Below the pieces are notes generated by a model. It had not been told where the DNA came from and did no database searches. It was given only the letters and a program-made list of their open reading frames with translations. The translations under genes were made by a program, and so were the position numbers. From Sphingobacteriia bacterium (GTDB taxonomy: Bacteria > Bacteroidota > Bacteroidia > Chitinophagales > Chitinophagaceae): DNA of 8,282 nucleotides. The DNA lies in NCBI GenBank assembly GCA_004293505.1, contig RDYY01000058.1, positions 1 through 8,282 of the forward strand, written 5' to 3'. Below are positions 5,141-8,282 of this stretch, piece after piece. The first letter of the stretch is position 1, and every line of letters begins with the position of its first letter.

Positions 5141-6568
5141 ATGAACAATACCTACACGTCACTGGTCAACCAGACCTTCCATTTTCCACAAGAAGGATTT
5201 GAGGTCAGTGATGAAGGATACCTGGAATTCAATGGCGTTGATTTGAAAAAATTGATTGACAAACATGGCACGCCCTTGAAACTTACTTATTTGCCCAAAA
5301 TTGGCATGCAGATCAACAAGGCCAAAAACATGTTTGCCCAGGCTTTCAAAAAGCACAAATACGAGGGTCAATATTTTTATTGCTATTGTACCAAGAGCTC
5401 ACATTTTTCCTTCATTGTTGAAGAAGCCCTCAAGCACAATATCCACTTGGAGACCAGTTTTGCTTACGACTTGGAAATTGTGAACCGCCTTTACCAGCGC
5501 CGCAAAATCAACAAAGAGACCTTTATCATTTGCAATGGCTACAAGCAAAAAAGCTACACTTCCCGCATCGCCAAACTCATCAACTCTGGGTTTAAAAACG
5601 TGGTCCCCATTTTGGACAACAAAGAAGAATTGGCTGCCTACCGCCGTTCAGTCAAACAACCCTTTGCCTTGGGCATTCGGGTAGCGGCAGAAGAAGAACC
5701 TACTTTTCCCTTCTATACTTCTCGCTTGGGCATCCGGGCCAAAGATATTTTGGAATTTTATGTAGACGAGATCGAAGGCTACGAAGACCGCTTTCAATTG
5801 AAAATGCTTCACATTTTCCTGAACAAGGGCATCAAGGACGATATTTATTACTGGAGTGAGTTGAACAAGATCATCAACCTCTACTGCCAGCTCAAAAAGA
5901 TTTGCCCCGAATTGGATTCCATCAACATTGGTGGCGGTTTCCCCATCAAACACTCTTTGGGTTTTGAGTACGACTACCAATTCATGATCAATGAAATTGT
6001 AGGCAACATCAAAAAAGCATGCAAGAAAGCCAAAGTGCCCATGCCCAACTTGTACACCGAATTTGGCAGCTACACCGTAGGGGAGAGCATGGCCCATATT
6101 TACAGTGTCATTGGCCAAAAAATACAAAACGACCGCGAGTGCTGGTACATGATTGATTCTTCTTTCATCACTACTTTGCCCGATACCTGGGGAATAGGGG
6201 AGAAATTTTTGATGTTGCCCGTGAACAAATGGGACAATGAATACCAGCGCGTAGTCTTGGGGGGCATAACTTGTGACAGCCACGACTACTATGATTCCGA
6301 AGAACACATCAATGAGGTTTTCTTGCCCAAGCTCACTTCTACCAGCAAAAAAGAAGTAGAGGCCAACAAAGAGTCTTTGTATGTTGGTTTTTTTCATACA
6401 GGTGCTTACCAAGACCAAATCAGCGGTTATGGGGGCATCAAGCACTGCTTGATTCCTTCTCCCAAACACGTGATTGTGGAGCACGACAAATCCGGCAAAC
6501 TCATTGATTGGGTATATGCCAAAGAACAAACGGCCCAAAGCATGTTGAAAATCTTGGGCTATCTATGA
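5141..6568 (+). CDS. Arginine decarboxylase, short PLP-dependent fold-III form
   Basis: 475 aa. The enzyme probably converts arginine to agmatine plus CO2, the first step of arginine-derived polyamine synthesis, in the cytoplasm. It has the alanine racemase-like/ornithine decarboxylase layout: an N-terminal TIM barrel with the likely PLP-binding lysine K85 (YCYCTKSSHF), the phosphate-binding glycine motif GGGFP at 264-268, and E307 (YTEFGSY), then a beta-domain with C378-D379 (GITCDSHD) and Y423 (FFHTGAYQ), which match the active-site Cys-Asp and Tyr of this fold. It is much shorter than E. coli SpeA (~660 aa) and lacks its extra domains; Bacteroidota commonly carry this short form under the name arginine decarboxylase. 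Specificity for arginine over ornithine, lysine or diaminopimelate rests on that family resemblance, not on residues I can verify. The ATG at 5141 overlaps the stop of a tiny upstream ORF. The stop overlaps the start of the following gene. Confidence 0.85.
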   Translation: MNNTYTSLVNQTFHFPQEGFEVSDEGYLEFNGVDLKKLIDKHGTPLKLTYLPKIGMQINKAKNMFAQAFKKHKYEGQYFYCYCTKSSHFSFIVEEALKHNIHLETSFAYDLEIVNRLYQRRKINKETFIICNGYKQKSYTSRIAKLINSGFKNVVPILDNKEELAAYRRSVKQPFALGIRVAAEEEPTFPFYTSRLGIRAKDILEFYVDEIEGYEDRFQLKMLHIFLNKGIKDDIYYWSELNKIINLYCQLKKICPELDSINIGGGFPIKHSLGFEYDYQFMINEIVGNIKKACKKAKVPMPNLYTEFGSYTVGESMAHIYSVIGQKIQNDRECWYMIDSSFITTLPDTWGIGEKFLMLPVNKWDNEYQRVVLGGITCDSHDYYDSEEHINEVFLPKLTSTSKKEVEANKESLYVGFFHTGAYQDQISGYGGIKHCLIPSPKHVIVEHDKSGKLIDWVYAKEQTAQSMLKILGYL

Positions 6569-7068
6569 TGACAACCTATTTTTCACTTCCCAAGCTTTTG
6601 CTGGTCTTTTGTGTCGGCTTATTGTTCTGCCTTCCCTTAGCGGCCCAAACTGCGGCCCCAGACAGTTTGGCGAAAGACCAGGCTGCGGTAAAGGATGTGG
6701 TGAATGCCCTTTTTGCGGCCATGAAAAATGCTGATACCCTTTCTTTAAAAGCCTGCTTTTCACCCAGCTCCATTTTGCAATCGGTGGCCAGGGACAAGCA
6801 AGGAAAAACCTTGGTGCGCCAAGATGGTTTGGCAGCATTCTCTGCCTCTGTTGGGCAACTCAGTCCGGGCCGAGCCGATGAACGCATTCAATTTGCCTCG
6901 GTTTTGGTGGATGGCGACTTGGCCACTGTGTGGACCCCTTATCGGTTTTATTTGGATGGAAAATTCAGCCATTGTGGGGCCAATTCATTTCAATTGGTGC
7001 GCATAGAGGGGCAATGGAAAATCCAATACCTGATCGATACCCGCCGCCGCAACGGATGTGCCGAATAA
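6565..7068 (+). CDS. Small exported NTF2-like (SnoaL/DUF4440-type) protein
   Basis: 167 aa from the ATG at 6565. Residues 1-28 are a signal peptide (basic K10, hydrophobic LLLVFCVGLLFCLPL, cleavage near AAQ), so the mature protein is periplasmic or secreted. Residues about 36-165 look like an NTF2/SnoaL fold: an N-terminal helix (AAVKDVVNALFAAMKNAD, then LSLKACFSPSSIL), a middle segment, and three closing strands (IQFASVLVDGDLATVWTPYRFYLDG, NSFQLVRIEGQWKIQYLID). In this fold a cone-shaped pocket binds small molecules or does simple catalysis; no catalytic role can be assigned. The start is ambiguous between adjacent Met codons at 6565 and 6568. The one at 6565 gives an ATGA overlap with the decarboxylase stop, which suggests translational coupling. 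A longer frame starting at 6508 would bury the signal peptide and is not used. A terminator follows. Confidence 0.8.
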   Translation: MMTTYFSLPKLLLVFCVGLLFCLPLAAQTAAPDSLAKDQAAVKDVVNALFAAMKNADTLSLKACFSPSSILQSVARDKQGKTLVRQDGLAAFSASVGQLSPGRADERIQFASVLVDGDLATVWTPYRFYLDGKFSHCGANSFQLVRIEGQWKIQYLIDTRRRNGCAE

Positions 7069-7091
7069 GCCATTTTTTTTGGGTAAAGCTG

Positions 7092-7118
7092 GGTGCTCTT
7101 AGCAGCGCCGACTTTTTT
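7092..7118 (+). terminator. Probable intrinsic terminator after the NTF2-like gene
   Basis: GGTGCT (7092-7097), loop CTTAGC, AGCGCC (7104-7109) form a 6-bp stem with one T-G wobble. It is followed after GAC by six T (7113-7118). It lies 23 bases after the stop and would end the decarboxylase/NTF2-like transcript before the convergent sigma-factor operon. Confidence 0.55.
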
Positions 7119-7149
7119 GTGCTGCAGTTTAAGAACGCTTACTAAGCGG

Positions 7150-7788
7150 CTATTCAGTTGAATTGAGTTCTTGCAAGTTTTGCCGAAGGACCGATAAATA
7201 GCGCCCGTACAATTTTTTCAAATACCATTTGGTAAAATAGTACATGCCGGCCGAGAACAAACCCAGGTAAAGGACAAGGGCAGCCAATACAATCCAAAGA
7301 CTAGGCTTGCCCACCCCGACTATTTTATCCAAGGCAGGTATGTTTTCTTGCGTGTAAAAGCTGATCAAAAAAGAAAAAACAACACAAACCGGAATCAAAG
7401 CCATGCAGAATTGTAAGTACCGCTTTTGAAAAGTTTCCATCAACAAGAGATAGTCTTTTAATTGTTGCTGCAAGGCAGCTTGCTGTTGTTGCAACGCATT
7501 GGTTTGTCGCAACAAGTAAACAAATACCCAGGTATAGGGAATGAACAACAGGGTAAAACTGCCAAAATAAATGCGCAAGGTTTGGTAGGATGAGAAAACC
7601 CCAATGGCCAGAAAAGCAGCAATGATCACCACCATCGAGATGATTTCAAAATATATGCTGCGGCGAATCTTGTCCAAAATGTGGTGCGTTTTTTGGCGCA
7701 ACATGTCTTCTATTTGGGCAGTGGCATAACGGGGCAATGCATGGGCATTGTCTGCTTTCCAAACCGATTTGAAATCTTCTAATTCCAT
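7150..7788 (-). CDS. Four-helix membrane protein with Gln-rich coiled coil; candidate sigma-factor partner
   Basis: 212 aa. The N-terminal segment (1-45) is polar and probably cytoplasmic, starting MELEDFKSVWKAD and ending with a basic RQKTHHILDKIRR. Four hydrophobic helices follow at about 46-66, 72-93, 124-145 and 164-184. Between helices 2 and 3 is a 94-122 segment rich in Gln and Leu (ALQQQQAALQQQL) that looks like a short coiled coil. By the positive-inside rule the N-terminus, coiled coil and basic C-terminal tail all face the cytoplasm. The gene starts 9 bases after the ECF sigma-factor stop, so it is in the same operon. Similar small membrane proteins often follow ECF sigma genes in Bacteroidota, and an anti-sigma role is plausible, but no zinc-binding anti-sigma motif (HxxxCxxC) is present. 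I do not recognise a named family. Confidence 0.8.
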   Translation of the reverse strand: MELEDFKSVWKADNAHALPRYATAQIEDMLRQKTHHILDKIRRSIYFEIISMVVIIAAFLAIGVFSSYQTLRIYFGSFTLLFIPYTWVFVYLLRQTNALQQQQAALQQQLKDYLLLMETFQKRYLQFCMALIPVCVVFSFLISFYTQENIPALDKIVGVGKPSLWIVLAALVLYLGLFSAGMYYFTKWYLKKLYGRYLSVLRQNLQELNSTE

Positions 7789-7797
7789 GGCTGTGGT

Positions 7798-8282
7798 TTA
7801 TGCATGTGCTAAATAATGGTTGGCTTTTTGGGTAAGTTTGGACTTGATGCGGCTGAGTTTAACGGCCACATGGTTGGCACTGATGCCCAAACATTCCCCT
7901 ATTTCGGTATGGTTGAAATCTTCTAAATACAGCATGATCAAGGCTTTTTCAATGCTGCCCAAATCTGCTATGGCTTGGTAAAGGGCTTTGCTTTTTTCTT
8001 CCAATGCTTCTGTATCTGTTACTTGGGCAAGGTCCATGCCTTCTGTAGAGAAATGAACAGGTCGTTTTTTCTCTTTTCGAAAAAATGTAATGGCCGTGTT
8101 CAAGGCTACACGGTACAACCAAGTTGAGAATTTGGCCTCGCCCCTGAACTGGGGAAATGCTTTCCAAGCCTGAAGGGTTATTTCCTGGAACAGGTCTTGG
8201 TGATCCGCCGCTTCTTTGGCATACACCCGACACACTTTGTGCACAATGTTTTGGTGTGCTTTGAGTTCAGTGACAAATGTTT
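7798..8282 (-). CDS. ECF-type RNA polymerase sigma factor (N-terminus cut by window edge)
   Basis: At least 160 residues are visible and the frame is open to the window edge. The GTG at 8244 is internal, since the codons upstream of it (reading TFVTELKAHQNIVHKVCRVY) continue a normal sigma region 2. Region 2 holds DHQDLFQEITLQAWKAFPQF, then RGEAKFSTWLYRVALNTAI, which contacts core polymerase and the -10 region. A short linker follows, then region 4 (ALYQAIADLGSIEKALIMLYLEDFNHTEIGECLGISANHVAVKLSRIKSKL), with a helix-turn-helix for the -35 region. There is no region 1 or 3, as is typical for ECF factors. Only about five residues should be missing. It redirects RNA polymerase to a set of promoters that cannot be inferred here. 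The membrane protein encoded 9 bases downstream is the likely regulator or partner. Its own promoter lies outside the window. Confidence 0.92.
   Translation of the reverse strand, partial: TFVTELKAHQNIVHKVCRVYAKEAADHQDLFQEITLQAWKAFPQFRGEAKFSTWLYRVALNTAITFFRKEKKRPVHFSTEGMDLAQVTDTEALEEKSKALYQAIADLGSIEKALIMLYLEDFNHTEIGECLGISANHVAVKLSRIKSKLTQKANHYLAHA

Noticed and set aside
5648..6538. 296-aa minus-strand frame opposite the arginine decarboxylase
   Set aside because: It is a shadow frame; the plus strand carries a complete enzyme with its active-site motifs, and the minus translation has no recognisable domain.
6508..6564. Longer start for the NTF2-like protein
   Set aside because: It would place 19 polar residues before a clear signal peptide and overlap the decarboxylase by 61 bases; the Met at 6565 is better.
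7136..7148. CGCTT-ACT-AAGCG hairpin next to the end of the minus-strand operon
   Set aside because: The stem is only 5 bp with a 3-base loop and lacks a T-run on either strand; not strong enough to call a terminator.
8242..8244. GTG as the start of the sigma factor
   Set aside because: The frame continues upstream with residues typical of ECF region 2, and starting at GTG would remove part of that helix. The gene is treated as cut by the window edge.

Overview
The window looks like chromosomal DNA from a Bacteroidota bacterium, most likely from the Chitinophagales/Chitinophagaceae side of the phylum. Four things support this. The -7 promoter boxes fit the Bacteroidota pattern TAnnTTTG. None of the start codons has a recognisable Shine-Dalgarno sequence. 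The arginine decarboxylase is the short (~475 aa) form that I associate with this phylum. The left edge holds the end of a TonB-dependent receptor of the Bacteroidota type. The genus-level placement is inference from protein flavour, not from a search.

Left part (1-1757): the 3' end of an outer-membrane receptor gene (+) runs into a convergent gene (-) and the two overlap by 14 bases. The minus-strand gene encodes an exported 431-aa protein with two conserved-looking globular ends joined by a long Pro/Ala/Lys/Thr linker. A 112-base divergent region separates it from thrS and holds a good promoter for thrS.

Middle (1758-5087): the translation cluster thrS-infC-rpmI-rplT (threonyl-tRNA synthetase, IF-3, L35, L20), in the same order as in E. 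coli. It appears to be split into two transcription units. An intrinsic terminator follows infC, and a near-consensus promoter directly abuts it. That promoter starts a roughly 75-nt structured leader in front of rpmI-rplT. The leader has a hairpin whose 6-nt loop is exactly complementary to a stretch just upstream of the rpmI start codon, so a pseudoknot could form there. This is the most interesting feature of the window, because L20 is known to repress its own operon in E. coli through a pseudoknot at the same place. A strong terminator closes the unit after rplT.

Right-middle (5088-7118): a PLP-dependent arginine decarboxylase, the first step of polyamine synthesis from arginine, is joined by an ATGA stop/start overlap to a small exported NTF2-like protein. 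A terminator follows.

Right end (7150-8282, minus strand): an ECF-type sigma factor (its first few residues lie beyond the window) is followed 9 bases later by a four-helix membrane protein with a Gln-rich coiled coil. The pair looks like a sigma factor with a candidate membrane-bound regulator.

No RNA genes, mobile elements or CRISPR arrays were seen, and no gap between genes is longer than 140 bases.
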